A stretch of 13,065 bases of DNA from Candidatus Bathyarchaeota archaeon CG07_land_8_20_14_0_80_47_9 (GTDB lineage: Archaea > Thermoproteota > Bathyarchaeia > Bathyarchaeales > Bathycorpusculaceae), in the NCBI GenBank assembly GCA_002779555.1, contig PEWI01000251.1, positions 1 to 13,065 on the forward strand, in the 5' to 3' direction. Shown in pieces: positions 1 to 6,863 of this stretch. The translations under genes were made by a program, and so were the position numbers. The stretch's first letter is position 1. Every line of letters begins with the position of its first letter. The notes beneath the pieces were generated by a model. That model saw only the letters and a list, made by a program, of their open reading frames with translations. It ran no database searches and had not been told where the DNA came from.

Positions 1-55
1 GGCATGCGCACTACGCGCTGGCAGACCGGGCATACACACTGTTCAGTGCGCAACC

Positions 56-65
56 AAAGAAAAAA
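56..65 (-). terminator. Candidate T-rich terminator after the AsnRS-like gene
   Basis: On the minus strand this is a run of six T, one C and three T, starting 13 nt after the stop codon of the AsnRS-like gene. Oligo-T tracts are the usual intrinsic termination signal in archaea. A short inverted repeat, CACTG-TT-CAGTG, lies just beyond it at 37-48. There is no strong hairpin before the T tract, so the call rests on position and the T run alone. Confidence 0.4.
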
Positions 66-78
66 TGGGGAAATGGTT

Positions 79-1125
79 TCACAGAATGGATTCTCGGTTC
101 ATTGGAAAGGCTGTTGTTGCTCTTATGTCGTCGGTGCCTAGCACGAACTGTGTGATCCTGTTCAGTCCTATGCCGCATCCAGAGTGCGGGATCCCATGGT
201 TTTCGTAGAATTCAAGGTACCATCTGAAATCTTCAATGCTCCCGCCTTTTTCGACAAGCTGTCTGAACATTGAGGAGCTTTGTAGTCTTTCACGAAGTCT
301 TTCGTGTCTGTACTCTCTTTCGGCTGCGCCGACTGCTTCGCCGCTTGAAGGCAGAAGTAGATCTGCACTGTTAACAATTGCTGGGTTTTCGTCGTTTTCT
401 TTCATGTTGAAGAATTTTATGGTCGTTGGGAAGTGTGTGATGAAAAGCGGTTGGTTGTCAGTGAGGGTGACGAGCAACTTTTCGTGATTGCTTTTGAGAT
501 CGTCGCCCCATTTGACTCCGAAGTCTGAGAGTAGCCCGACAGCTTTTGTGTATGTCATTCTTTGGAAAGGTTTTCTGATTCCTCTGAGTCTTTCTGTGTC
601 AGCGTTGAGAAAAATGAGTTCTTTAGCGCTTTCTTTGAGTGCAGAGTCTAACATTGAACATATTACACTTTCAACGTGGTGCAGAAGTTGCTCAAAGTCT
701 CCTGCGAATTCCAGCTCGATCAGAGTGAATTCAGTCAAGTGTCGTTCGTCGGCCATTGGTTCTGCGCGAAAACTGGGTCCAATGCACCATACTTTGTTCA
801 GGGACGGTGTCAGAACTTCTAGGTAGAGTTGTGCGGTTTGGCTCAGGTACCTTTTGTGTCCAAAATAGTCTATTTCGAACATCGTTGCGATGTTTTCGCA
901 TGCCCCGGTTGCTTTTGTCATGTGGGGAACGACGATTTCAATGAAACCTTGTTTTTCGAAGTATTCTCTGGCTCCTTTCAGCAGGCTTGATTCAATCTTC
1001 ACGATTGCGCGCAGTTCTGGTGTGGAGAGAAGTCTGTGCCTATTGTTTATGGTTTTCAAAAGGTCGATATGTGTTTGTTTTCCGTTTATTTCGGGTTTTT
1101 GAATCTCGCTAATTTGGGTCTCCAT
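79..1125 (-). CDS. Asparaginyl-tRNA synthetase-like protein without anticodon domain; probable archaeal asparagine synthetase
   Basis: This is a class II aminoacyl-tRNA synthetase catalytic core of the Asp/Asn group. Numbered from the longest frame (ATG at 1179), motif 1 ends at Pro85 (GFIEIVVPHM). Motif 2 runs 137-158 with FRAEPMADERHLTEF. A DLLLPSSGEAVGAAERE segment follows near 273-289, and motif 3 is GCGIGLNRITQFVLG (334-348, Arg341). The roughly 100-residue N-terminal OB-fold anticodon-binding domain of true AsnRS/AspRS is absent. Archaeal proteins of this truncated kind (the AS-AR type described in Pyrococcus abyssi) make asparagine from aspartate, ammonia and ATP; assigning that role here is inference. 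The start is uncertain. In-frame ATGs lie at 1179, 1152 and 1125, none with a clear ribosome site. I prefer 1125 (348 aa) because a TATA-like gatttatta sits about 30 nt upstream, which would give a nearly leaderless mRNA, and because the extra 18 residues are basic and unconserved-looking. It lies downstream of the GH99 gene on the same strand. Confidence 0.8.
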   Translation of the reverse strand: METQISEIQKPEINGKQTHIDLLKTINNRHRLLSTPELRAIVKIESSLLKGAREYFEKQGFIEIVVPHMTKATGACENIATMFEIDYFGHKRYLSQTAQLYLEVLTPSLNKVWCIGPSFRAEPMADERHLTEFTLIELEFAGDFEQLLHHVESVICSMLDSALKESAKELIFLNADTERLRGIRKPFQRMTYTKAVGLLSDFGVKWGDDLKSNHEKLLVTLTDNQPLFITHFPTTIKFFNMKENDENPAIVNSADLLLPSSGEAVGAAEREYRHERLRERLQSSSMFRQLVEKGGSIEDFRWYLEFYENHGIPHSGCGIGLNRITQFVLGTDDIRATTAFPMNRESIL

Positions 1126-1236
1126 GACCCGCACCGACAATTCTAGCTTCATTCTAATAAATCTTTTCCACACCTTCATGTAACACTGGCGCGTGCTGCT
1201 TTTCTTTTTTGGAACTTTGTGTTAAAGAATGCTTGT

Positions 1237-3675
1237 TCATAGATGGGTTAGCGCGTGGCTGCTGCGAGTTTGGGTTCTTCTTCTCTGGTGGCGTAGGCGG
1301 CGTGTGCCAGCTTGTTTTCTTCGGCGGACAGTGACTGCCAGTAGTAGTGTTGCCGTCATGATTAGCGTTAGTAAAATGATAGATAGAGACTCTGGAACGT
1401 ATGGATACTCCAAGCTCGGCTCTATCTCTGTGCCTTCGTGCCACTCGTTGAACGAGGTGATTGCATAACCATCAGGTTGGCATGCATGAGCAATCATCCA
1501 GAACGAATTGTAGCAGGCTCCGTTTCGCCTTTGGACAACATGCTCGAATGCTTCAGTCCGGTTGCTGCTTGTAGCAACGTTATTGAAGCCCGGCACGATT
1601 GTTGCTATGAAAGTCTTGTCATAGGAGTGTGCCAATTCACAGGCCTCATGGTACAGGTCGTACACCTCCAGAGGGTTCCTTGAGAAATCAAGGGGATTGT
1701 ACACGTGTATTCCATCAATGTATTCTTGGAAATAATCAATGAAGCCCTCAACCCTGCCTTCAAAACCCTCAAAATCCATTATCACGTAAGGATTAGCCCC
1801 ATTTTCCCTTATCTCACGCACTACTTCGTTCCAACCGTTATCAAAGAAAGCATCCGGACTGACTATCTCGCCCCTTGAATTGTTGACGAAGAAATAATCA
1901 ACAGCCGCCCACTCACTGCTCCAGTTCACCAAACCGCCGTTGTACGACTCAGCCCTTACGTAAACATCCTGCCCAGCATAACCTGTTATGTTGAAGCTCA
2001 TATCATGCCAACCATCCGTAAAATTCACTACCTGGTCATAAAGAGTATCATTGCACGTCGCACCCAGCCCTATCTTTATCCTCACACCCACGTCCGACCA
2101 AATCTCGGAATCGTTTCTTATGTCTGACACGCCGACGTTCAACCAGTATTCCTCACCCGGCTGAAGATGGATCGGACTGGCACTTTCAACATATCCCGGT
2201 GTTGATTTGAACGGCTGAAAGGGTATTATTCCATGCCTTGGCGGTTTCCGAACTTCTTCAGACGGCAGCCATTGTTCTGCGGCATTTTCGGTCGTGTTTG
2301 GATCAGCATCATTACCAATGTTGTCTGTGCATGCATGCCAAATCCACGCTTGCGGATTCAAATTGCTGCGCGCACGTGAGTAAACAAAAATGACTGGCCT
2401 GCCGTCTACCCTGTACCATGAACTACTATTTCCATATTGGTTCAGGAGATATGTAAGGTCCTCGACTGTCTGGTTTATGCTCGTAGTGTTTTCGAGGTAG
2501 AAAGTGAAGTTGAAATCGTCCCGTTCGCAAACATTCCTGATGTGCCGCGAAGCGTTGTCTGTGAAGTCGTTTATCCCCCACCAAGAGACCACGAAACAGT
2601 CAATGCCAGCCTCTTTGGCCCACTTAACGTGTTGCTCAATCACTGTTTCATTGTTGGAATCGTACACATCCAGTAACGGGTAATCTGATGCAGCTACGTC
2701 TCTTCTTCCGTCCGTAATGTTATCAGGGTTGTGATTGGCATCATTCCAATGGCGCCAATAGCCAGAAAGACTAGGCGTTCCATACCATGGATAATAGAAG
2801 GCGAAGGTGCCCAGTCTCGCTTTCGGAGGTGTGAGGAGGGCGATTATCGAGATGGACGTTGTTTCTGTGTTCGCGTCGCCATCTAACGTACCATTTGCAA
2901 AGTAATTTGTCACTAGCCCCCCGTCGGATTCTCTCTGTTGCGAGAAGATTCTATCAACAAGCTCAGATTCAAAGGCCAGACTTTCTCCAAGCACCTTCGA
3001 CGTGTAGAGGAGCAAGGCAAGCTTGTACGTGTTGTACGTTTCGTCTGCTGCTTTGTCTTGAAGACCTATGCCGGTCTCATTCCACATTTTCGTAGCGTTA
3101 CTGTAGTAGCCAAGCGCGTCCGAATCATTTCCTTGCCAGTGATATGAAAGCGCAGCGTAAAGAAGCAGGTCTGCATATTGAGCCCAATCGCTCATAACCG
3201 TTCCATTAAGCATGGTCGTGTTCAGAACATAATCATCCTTGTACATGACGGAGTTTGTTCCGGTGCGGTAAGGCGGCAAGGCTATGTTGCCCAAGACGGC
3301 TTCATGAGCATAGCTTATCGGCAAACCTTCCGCGTCCCTCGGCAATCCATACTGTACAGCGAGCTCGATGAGTCTTGCCTTTATCATGTCTGCAGCCGCT
3401 GCTGCTTCAGCAGCATTCGAAAGACCACACTCGTTTGCCACTTTCAACGCTTCCCAAGCCCACAGATTATCAGAAACAAGCCAGTACGTGTTGGCCACGC
3501 TTGGGGCTTCACGGCAAAGTCCAAGGCTTCTATTGAACTGATTGTTCACCAAGAAATTTACCGCTTTCTCGACCATTGTAAGCGATTCGCTTCCTGAGGA
3601 TTGAGAACTATGAAGGGATGACAGCGTGCTAGTAAAAAGGAGGATCAAGATTATTCCAGAAGCGGTTATCTTCAT
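1237..3675 (-). CDS. Secreted, membrane-anchored GH99-like glycoside hydrolase with N-terminal alpha-helical domain
   Basis: This 812-residue protein appears exported. Residues 1-25 are a signal peptide (short basic start, then GIILILLFTSTLSS). Residues 30-285 are helical and resemble an alpha/alpha-barrel fold (DETYNTYKLALLLY; GDANTETTSISIIAL). From about 290 comes a GH99/GH71-type TIM barrel, opening with YYPWYGTPSLSGYWRHW and closing with ITSFNEWHEGTEIEPS (739-754). Glu744 and Glu747 have the i,i+3 spacing of the GH99 catalytic pair. GH99 enzymes are endo-alpha-mannosidases or mannanases, but the substrate cannot be read here. Residues about 490-605 look like a beta-sandwich insert inside the barrel. 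The C-terminus is VPES, a hydrophobic helix (762-783) and RRRK, like archaeal PEF/VPEF-type anchors, followed by an unusual basic tail of about 24 residues. About twenty N-X-S/T sequons fit a glycosylated surface protein. The ATG at 3675 gives the signal peptide directly. Confidence 0.85.
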   Translation of the reverse strand: MKITASGIILILLFTSTLSSLHSSQSSGSESLTMVEKAVNFLVNNQFNRSLGLCREAPSVANTYWLVSDNLWAWEALKVANECGLSNAAEAAAAADMIKARLIELAVQYGLPRDAEGLPISYAHEAVLGNIALPPYRTGTNSVMYKDDYVLNTTMLNGTVMSDWAQYADLLLYAALSYHWQGNDSDALGYYSNATKMWNETGIGLQDKAADETYNTYKLALLLYTSKVLGESLAFESELVDRIFSQQRESDGGLVTNYFANGTLDGDANTETTSISIIALLTPPKARLGTFAFYYPWYGTPSLSGYWRHWNDANHNPDNITDGRRDVAASDYPLLDVYDSNNETVIEQHVKWAKEAGIDCFVVSWWGINDFTDNASRHIRNVCERDDFNFTFYLENTTSINQTVEDLTYLLNQYGNSSSWYRVDGRPVIFVYSRARSNLNPQAWIWHACTDNIGNDADPNTTENAAEQWLPSEEVRKPPRHGIIPFQPFKSTPGYVESASPIHLQPGEEYWLNVGVSDIRNDSEIWSDVGVRIKIGLGATCNDTLYDQVVNFTDGWHDMSFNITGYAGQDVYVRAESYNGGLVNWSSEWAAVDYFFVNNSRGEIVSPDAFFDNGWNEVVREIRENGANPYVIMDFEGFEGRVEGFIDYFQEYIDGIHVYNPLDFSRNPLEVYDLYHEACELAHSYDKTFIATIVPGFNNVATSSNRTEAFEHVVQRRNGACYNSFWMIAHACQPDGYAITSFNEWHEGTEIEPSLEYPYVPESLSIILLTLIMTATLLLAVTVRRRKQAGTRRLRHQRRRTQTRSSHALTHL

Positions 3676-3737
3676 TTTCTTCGGTTCCTTCTACCCAGCC
3701 ACGGGTGCTCTCTTACAACGCATCTAAAGAGAGGCTG

Positions 3738-3746
3738 TATTTAATT
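3738..3746 (-). promoter_or_regulatory. TATA-like box for the GH99-like gene
   Basis: On the minus strand this reads AATTAAATA, a good archaeal TATA match, 63 nt before the ATG at 3675. Counting about 26 nt downstream places the transcription start near 3715 and gives a leader of roughly 40 nt. A 7-bp inverted repeat (CTCTCTT at 3708-3714, AAGAGAG at 3727-3733) straddles the expected start site and could be an operator or leader hairpin; that role is speculative. The rest of 3747-3880 contains only short open frames and nothing I can identify. Confidence 0.5.
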
Positions 3747-3880
3747 CCTGCTTTCTTGACAAATCATCTCTAACATCCTGGGTGTCCAAGAACAGAGAAA
3801 AGAGGGATTTGCGAGATTTCGCCACTGCAGTCTGGATCTGAATCCTGCTCCCTTCAAGCGCTGCTTAACGTATTTGTTAT

Positions 3881-3905
3881 AGCGCGCGCCAGCCTGTTGC
3901 TAAAT
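3881..3905 (+). repeat. Left terminal inverted repeat of the IS
   Basis: Begins agcgcgcgccagcc and ends gttgctaaat. Its reverse complement matches 4984-5008 at 24 of 25 positions, the one mismatch being G versus A at the eleventh base from the inner end of the right copy. It starts 49 nt beyond the transposase stop codon. Confidence 0.88.
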
Positions 3906-3929
3906 CGTCTCTTTTGTGTTAATTTCTAC

Positions 3930-4924
3930 TTAGCATGCGAGTAGGGTTATTGATCTGGCTTTTTCCGGCCTGTTCAACCTTAACGCTGCTAGTGCATTTA
4001 GGAGCATGGCGATCATGCAGAGCAGAGCGTGTATGGTTATGCGTTCGAGGCCTCTGGCCCTGTGCCTTTCAAGACAGAGCTGCTCCTTCAAACGGGAATT
4101 CACCCTCTCAATCGCACCTCTCTGCGCATAGATTCGCTTCTCGACAACGGGACCATGAGTCCTGAAATACTTGTCCACACGCAAAAGCTTGGCTTCTCCT
4201 TTGCTCTGGTTTGCAGGGTAGGGAATGACGACCTTTACGCCGTGAGTTGAAAGCTGTTCCCTCAGTTTTCTGCTGGAAAACTGCGAATCAGCCACCAACG
4301 TTTTCGTTCTGTGTTCAGTTATCTTCCAAGCCTGGCGGAAGAGCACTGGAGCATGCTTTTTCTCGTTGTCATTGGCAGGCGCAACGACAACGGCAAGGGG
4401 CAACTCGGACTTTGCGTCTGCTGCAACGTGCAGTTTGTAGCCCAGCTCGTAGGTTTTGCCGTTCCTGCCCACCCTGGCTTCAGGGTCAGATTTTCCGCGA
4501 CTGTTATCGTGTGGGTCTCGTCTGCTGTAGGCCCTGACGAAGGTGGCGCCCAGCACCACGGTTTCGCCGTTGATTACGCCTCTCTTGAACAGTTCTTTGA
4601 GCAGCTTGTTCATGATTCTTTGAAGCCTTCTGGCTCCGACGCGTTTCTTGAACCGCGACAACTGCGATGGATGATAGGGATTCTGCTCCGATTCGACGTC
4701 GCAGAGCCCTCTCAAGTTGTCATCTTTCCACAGCCGCCAGCACAGTTCTCTCTCGCTCGGAATCTGCTGAAGCCTCTTAACCATCAACGCTTTGAAGATG
4801 CCCATCGGTTTCCTGGGCGGCCTGCCCGGATCATCCTTGTGGTGGTAGCTTCCTTGACCACTTTCTCGACGTCGTCTAATTTTAGCTTGGACAAGATGGC
4901 GCATGAAAATTCAGGTTTGTCCAT
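3930..4924 (-). pseudogene. IS5-like DDE transposase, frameshifted and probably lacking the first catalytic Asp
   Basis: The longest open frame starts at 4904, but its first 30 residues are Arg-rich and look out of frame. A better start is the ATG at 4924, 3 nt after GGTGA and its trailing bases. It opens MDKPEFSCAILSKLKLDD and continues VEKVVKEATTTRMIRAGRP. At a three-G run (4815-4817, + strand) the frame must slip back one base to continue RKPMGIFKALMVKRLQQIPS. Restoring one base gives a 331-residue transposase with no join artefact. The remainder is a typical DUF772-like N-terminal region plus DDE_Tnp_1 domain. In the numbering of the 4904 frame, Asp206 (LVADSQF) and Glu266 (AIERVNSRLK) are the second and third acidic residues. 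The expected first Asp in the VVL-D-ATF pattern is Gly119, codon GGC, one base from GAC. Both defects suggest an inactive enzyme, although the frameshift could be a sequencing error. Confidence 0.8.
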
Positions 4925-4983
4925 CCTTCACCCTAAATATTCAAGCTCAAACAAGCTTAAACAGCAACATGTCAACTTTCATA

Positions 4984-5008
4984 ATTTAGCAACAAGCTGG
5001 CGCGCGCT
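4984..5008 (-). repeat. Right terminal inverted repeat of the IS
   Basis: On the plus strand it begins atttagcaacaagctgg and ends cgcgcgct, pairing with 3881-3905 at 24 of 25 positions. It lies 60 nt upstream of the inferred transposase start at 4924, leaving room for an internal promoter; the AT-rich gaatattta just before that start is a candidate. Confidence 0.88.
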
Positions 5009-5278
5009 GCCGTCAGTAATGTAACTCTAATAACAACAAAGAAAAAGACATTGAACTATTCAATGCTTGCAGAATTCAGGGAAGTTCAACTGACCAATCG
5101 GGTTTCTGTCCCTTGTTTCCTTCATATCAAGTTTTACCCATCGGAATTGCTCAAATCAGTCAGGCCCTACGGCCTATTGCCTGAAGGCACAAATCCCCTC
5201 GTCTACTACAGCTTGTTTGAGACGCTCAAGAAGCTGAGCTTAAGCTTGTTCTCAGCAAGTTTAGAAAGCGACTGAAGA
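5009..5278. other. Gene-poor stretch between the IS and purM
   Basis: I recognise no gene here. On the plus strand one frame stays open from 4985 to the TGA at 5273-5275. Its only ATG of note is at 5063, giving 70 residues that begin MLAEFREVQLTNRVSVPCFL, with no ribosome site or TATA box before it. On the minus strand the same bases hold coding-like pieces (QLLERLKQAVVDEGICAFRQ; RWVKLDMKETRDRNPIGQLN) in one frame separated by stops, which would fit a decayed gene fragment. A 6-bp inverted repeat TCAGGC/GCCTGA lies at 5160-5184. Which strand, if either, was ever coding cannot be settled by eye. Confidence 0.3.
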
Positions 5279-6382
5279 TCAGCGATACTTTTTGAACACC
5301 TGTTCTTTGCATATCCCGACAATTCCAAGAGGCTTTATTTGAATTTTCCTTTCAGGATCTCTCCTAGCATGCCCAAGTATGAAAGCGTCCTTACCATGTT
5401 TTTCTATTATCTGCGTTGCGCTATCAACATCTTCTTTCGGCAACACCATGCACATCCCAATTCCCATGTTGAATCTGTTACACATCTCTTCGTCCGTTAC
5501 GTCTCCATATCTCTGGATAAGTTTGAAAATACCTGCGGGTTCGGGCAATTCTTCAATCACATACCCATACCCTTTGCCGACTCTGTAAAGGTTCAAGAAG
5601 CCTCTACTCGTTATGTGCGCCATTAACTTAATATTCAGATTCTCCTTGAACATTTGCAAAATCTCAGGTACGTAAATATATGTAGGTTCCAGAAGTTCTT
5701 CGCCAAGAGCGCGTCCAAGTTCATCAAAATACTTGTCTAGATCAAAATGCATTTTTTCAAGTAATATTCTCCTTGCCATCGTGTAACCGTTACTATGCAA
5801 TCCTGAACTTGATATGCCAAGCAGTGTATCACCTTCTTCAACCCTACTACCATCTATGATTTTGGCTATATCAACAATACCGACACACATCCCGGCCAGA
5901 TCAAATCCTACACCTTCTCTCATTCCTCGTATCATTTCAGGCACTACAGCAGTCTCTCCACCAACAATATTGATCTTGGCGATTTCCGCACCTTTCTTGA
6001 GTCCAATAGCAATCTGTTCAATGATATCCGGATCTGGATCTTGAATAGCTATGTAATCCTCAAAAGAAATAGGTTCAGCACCCGTGCATATAATATCATT
6101 CACGTTCATTGCAACACAATCAATACCTATCGTATCATACTTCTCCAATAATTCAGCTATGAATATTTTCGTTCCTACACCATCTGTTTTTATTGCCAGC
6201 GCTTGTCGGCTATTGAGCTGCACTATCCCAGCAAAGTGTCCAATCTTTGCAACACATTTCCCCACTCCTGTTCTATAGCGGTGCGTCTCCTCAAATATGG
6301 GTATTATCCGTTCCATAGCACGATCTTCTTTTTGCATATCCACGCCAGAATTTGCATAAGTGATCCCCGCTCTATGGGCCAT
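5279..6382 (-). CDS. purM: Phosphoribosylformylglycinamidine cyclo-ligase (AIR synthetase)
   Basis: PurM makes aminoimidazole ribotide from formylglycinamidine ribotide and ATP, the fifth step of purine synthesis, in the cytosol. In the numbering of the longer frame starting at 6457, visible motifs are YANSGVDMQKEDRAMERI (34-51), KTDGVGTK (90-97), MNVNDIICTGAEPISFEDY (117-135), GGETAVVPEM (166-175), GISSSGLHSNGY (214-225) and FNMGIGMCMV (329-338). The usual HITGGG or HITGDG segment is HITSRGFLNL (281-290). I place the start at the ATG at 6382 (367 aa), because GGAGG lies 7 nt upstream and PurM proteins usually begin a few residues before the YxxSGVD segment. The alternative ATG at 6457 adds 25 residues and has GGTGG three bases before it. 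The gene follows the small HTH-like gene on the same strand, probably as one transcript. Its DNA is more AT-rich than ppsA or rpl10e. No other purine genes are in the window. Confidence 0.93.
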   Translation of the reverse strand: MAHRAGITYANSGVDMQKEDRAMERIIPIFEETHRYRTGVGKCVAKIGHFAGIVQLNSRQALAIKTDGVGTKIFIAELLEKYDTIGIDCVAMNVNDIICTGAEPISFEDYIAIQDPDPDIIEQIAIGLKKGAEIAKINIVGGETAVVPEMIRGMREGVGFDLAGMCVGIVDIAKIIDGSRVEEGDTLLGISSSGLHSNGYTMARRILLEKMHFDLDKYFDELGRALGEELLEPTYIYVPEILQMFKENLNIKLMAHITSRGFLNLYRVGKGYGYVIEELPEPAGIFKLIQRYGDVTDEEMCNRFNMGIGMCMVLPKEDVDSATQIIEKHGKDAFILGHARRDPERKIQIKPLGIVGICKEQVFKKYR

Positions 6383-6390
6383 GCAGACGC

Positions 6391-6395
6391 CTCCT
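6391..6395 (-). promoter_or_regulatory. Ribosome-binding site deciding the purM start
   Basis: The minus strand reads GGAGG followed by CGTCTGC and then ATG at 6382, a full Shine-Dalgarno match at 7-nt spacing. It lies inside the longer open frame from 6457, so that frame may only be an in-frame leader extension. Confidence 0.55.
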
Positions 6396-6471
6396 ACTCT
6401 CGCTTGTAGCATATAATCCTCTATTTTCGTAGTTTTATCTATTTCTGTTTTCTTCATAACCCACCATTATC

Positions 6472-6715
6472 CTAACCCTCAATTTTCTTGAGCTCTCCGA
6501 CCTTCTCCTCGTTAACATAATGCACCTGTGCCGTCTGAATCACCTTGTAGCCAACTACCCCCAAGACAAAGTTGTGACAACAAATCCCTGACGGTGGAAG
6601 ACCCCACACCCTGTCGCTTCGAAACCTCTTGAATCAATTTGTTCTTCGTAATATCCTTCTTCTCTCTAATTACCTCAACAATCTCTTTGGCTATTTTCCT
6701 CCGCGACATAACCAT
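6472..6715 (-). pseudogene. Small helix-turn-helix-like DNA-binding protein gene, frameshifted
   Basis: As read, the frame from 6715 starts MVMSRRKIAKEIVEVIREKK and runs through KLIQEVSKRQGVGSSTVRDL, a helix-rich segment that looks like a winged-helix or HTH domain. It then degrades and stops at 6512. Another frame resumes at once with GVVGYKVIQTAQVHYVNEEK and VGELKKIEG, stopping at 6472-6474. Removing one base from the five-C run at 6558-6562 (five G on the coding strand) joins them into one 80-residue protein. That protein would end 14 nt before the upstream purM ATG or 89 nt before the preferred one. The gene is therefore either a recent pseudogene or intact with a base-call error. I do not recognise the family. 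A regulator of itself, purM or the divergent neighbour is possible but unproven. ATGs at 6715 and 6709 are both possible starts. Confidence 0.6.
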
Positions 6716-6725
6716 TCCATATCCA

Positions 6726-6739
6726 ATATCATATGATAT
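6726..6739. promoter_or_regulatory. Perfect 14-nt palindrome, candidate operator
   Basis: atatcatatgatat is identical to its reverse complement. It lies 11 nt upstream of the HTH-like gene start at 6715 and just downstream of a TATA-like element at 6762-6771, so it would cover the transcription start of that gene. This is where a repressor site would be expected. An AT-only-like palindrome can arise by chance in such AT-rich DNA. Confidence 0.4.
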
Positions 6740-6761
6740 ACTTTATGGCTCACCATATGAA

Positions 6762-6771
6762 TTATAATATT
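6762..6771 (-). promoter_or_regulatory. TATA-like element for the HTH-purM transcript
   Basis: The minus strand reads AATATTATAA. It lies 47 nt before the ATG at 6715 and predicts a start of transcription near 6740, next to the 14-nt palindrome. The surrounding DNA is AT-rich, so the exact box is uncertain. Confidence 0.4.
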
Positions 6772-6855
6772 CTTAACACTTTCCAAAACCCACAAACCCA
6801 AAGCATATTTGGCTCCAAATAGACGGCCTCTCACCCGTTGCGCGCACACACAAAC

Positions 6856-6863
6856 TATAAAAA
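6856..6863 (+). promoter_or_regulatory. TATA-like box for the dCTP deaminase-like gene
   Basis: TATAAAAA lies 53 nt before the ATG at 6917. A start about 26 nt downstream gives a leader near 30 nt. No Shine-Dalgarno sequence is visible before the ATG (context acatcaaacaaaATG). Together with the opposing element at 6762-6771 it defines a divergent promoter region. Confidence 0.5.

Larger units (their letters stand above)
3881..5008 (-). mobile_element. IS5-like insertion sequence, 1128 bp, with degenerate transposase
   Basis: The element is bounded by 25-bp inverted repeats that match at 24 positions and enclose one transposase gene on the minus strand. Size, single-gene layout and a DDE transposase of about 330 residues fit the IS5 group of the IS4/IS5 superfamily. 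No target-site duplication is visible: the left flank ends in tttgttat and the right begins gccgtcag. The missing duplication, the frameshift and the altered catalytic residue point to an old or immobilised copy. It lies upstream of the GH99-like gene and 270 bp from the end of purM, without interrupting a gene I can identify. Confidence 0.85.

Noticed and set aside
3..155. Plus-strand frame open from the window edge, ending at a TGA at 153-155
   Set aside because: Its last 25 codons are antisense to the conserved C-terminus of the AsnRS-like gene and read as Leu/Arg-rich noise. Too little lies outside that overlap to call a truncated convergent gene.
1154..1444. Minus-strand 96-codon frame overlapping the end of the GH99-like gene and the start of the AsnRS-like gene
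   Set aside because: Pro/Lys/Gln-rich and low in complexity, it is in a different frame from the well-supported GH99 protein, so it is a shadow.
3727..3866. Minus-strand fragment ending KQELNTASL that might be the tail of a gene cut by the IS
   Set aside because: A stop codon precedes it outside the IS, it has no ATG, and it overlaps the TATA box of the GH99-like gene.
4311..5024. Plus-strand 237-codon frame inside the IS
   Set aside because: It is exactly antisense to the transposase and has no recognisable motif, ribosome site or promoter.
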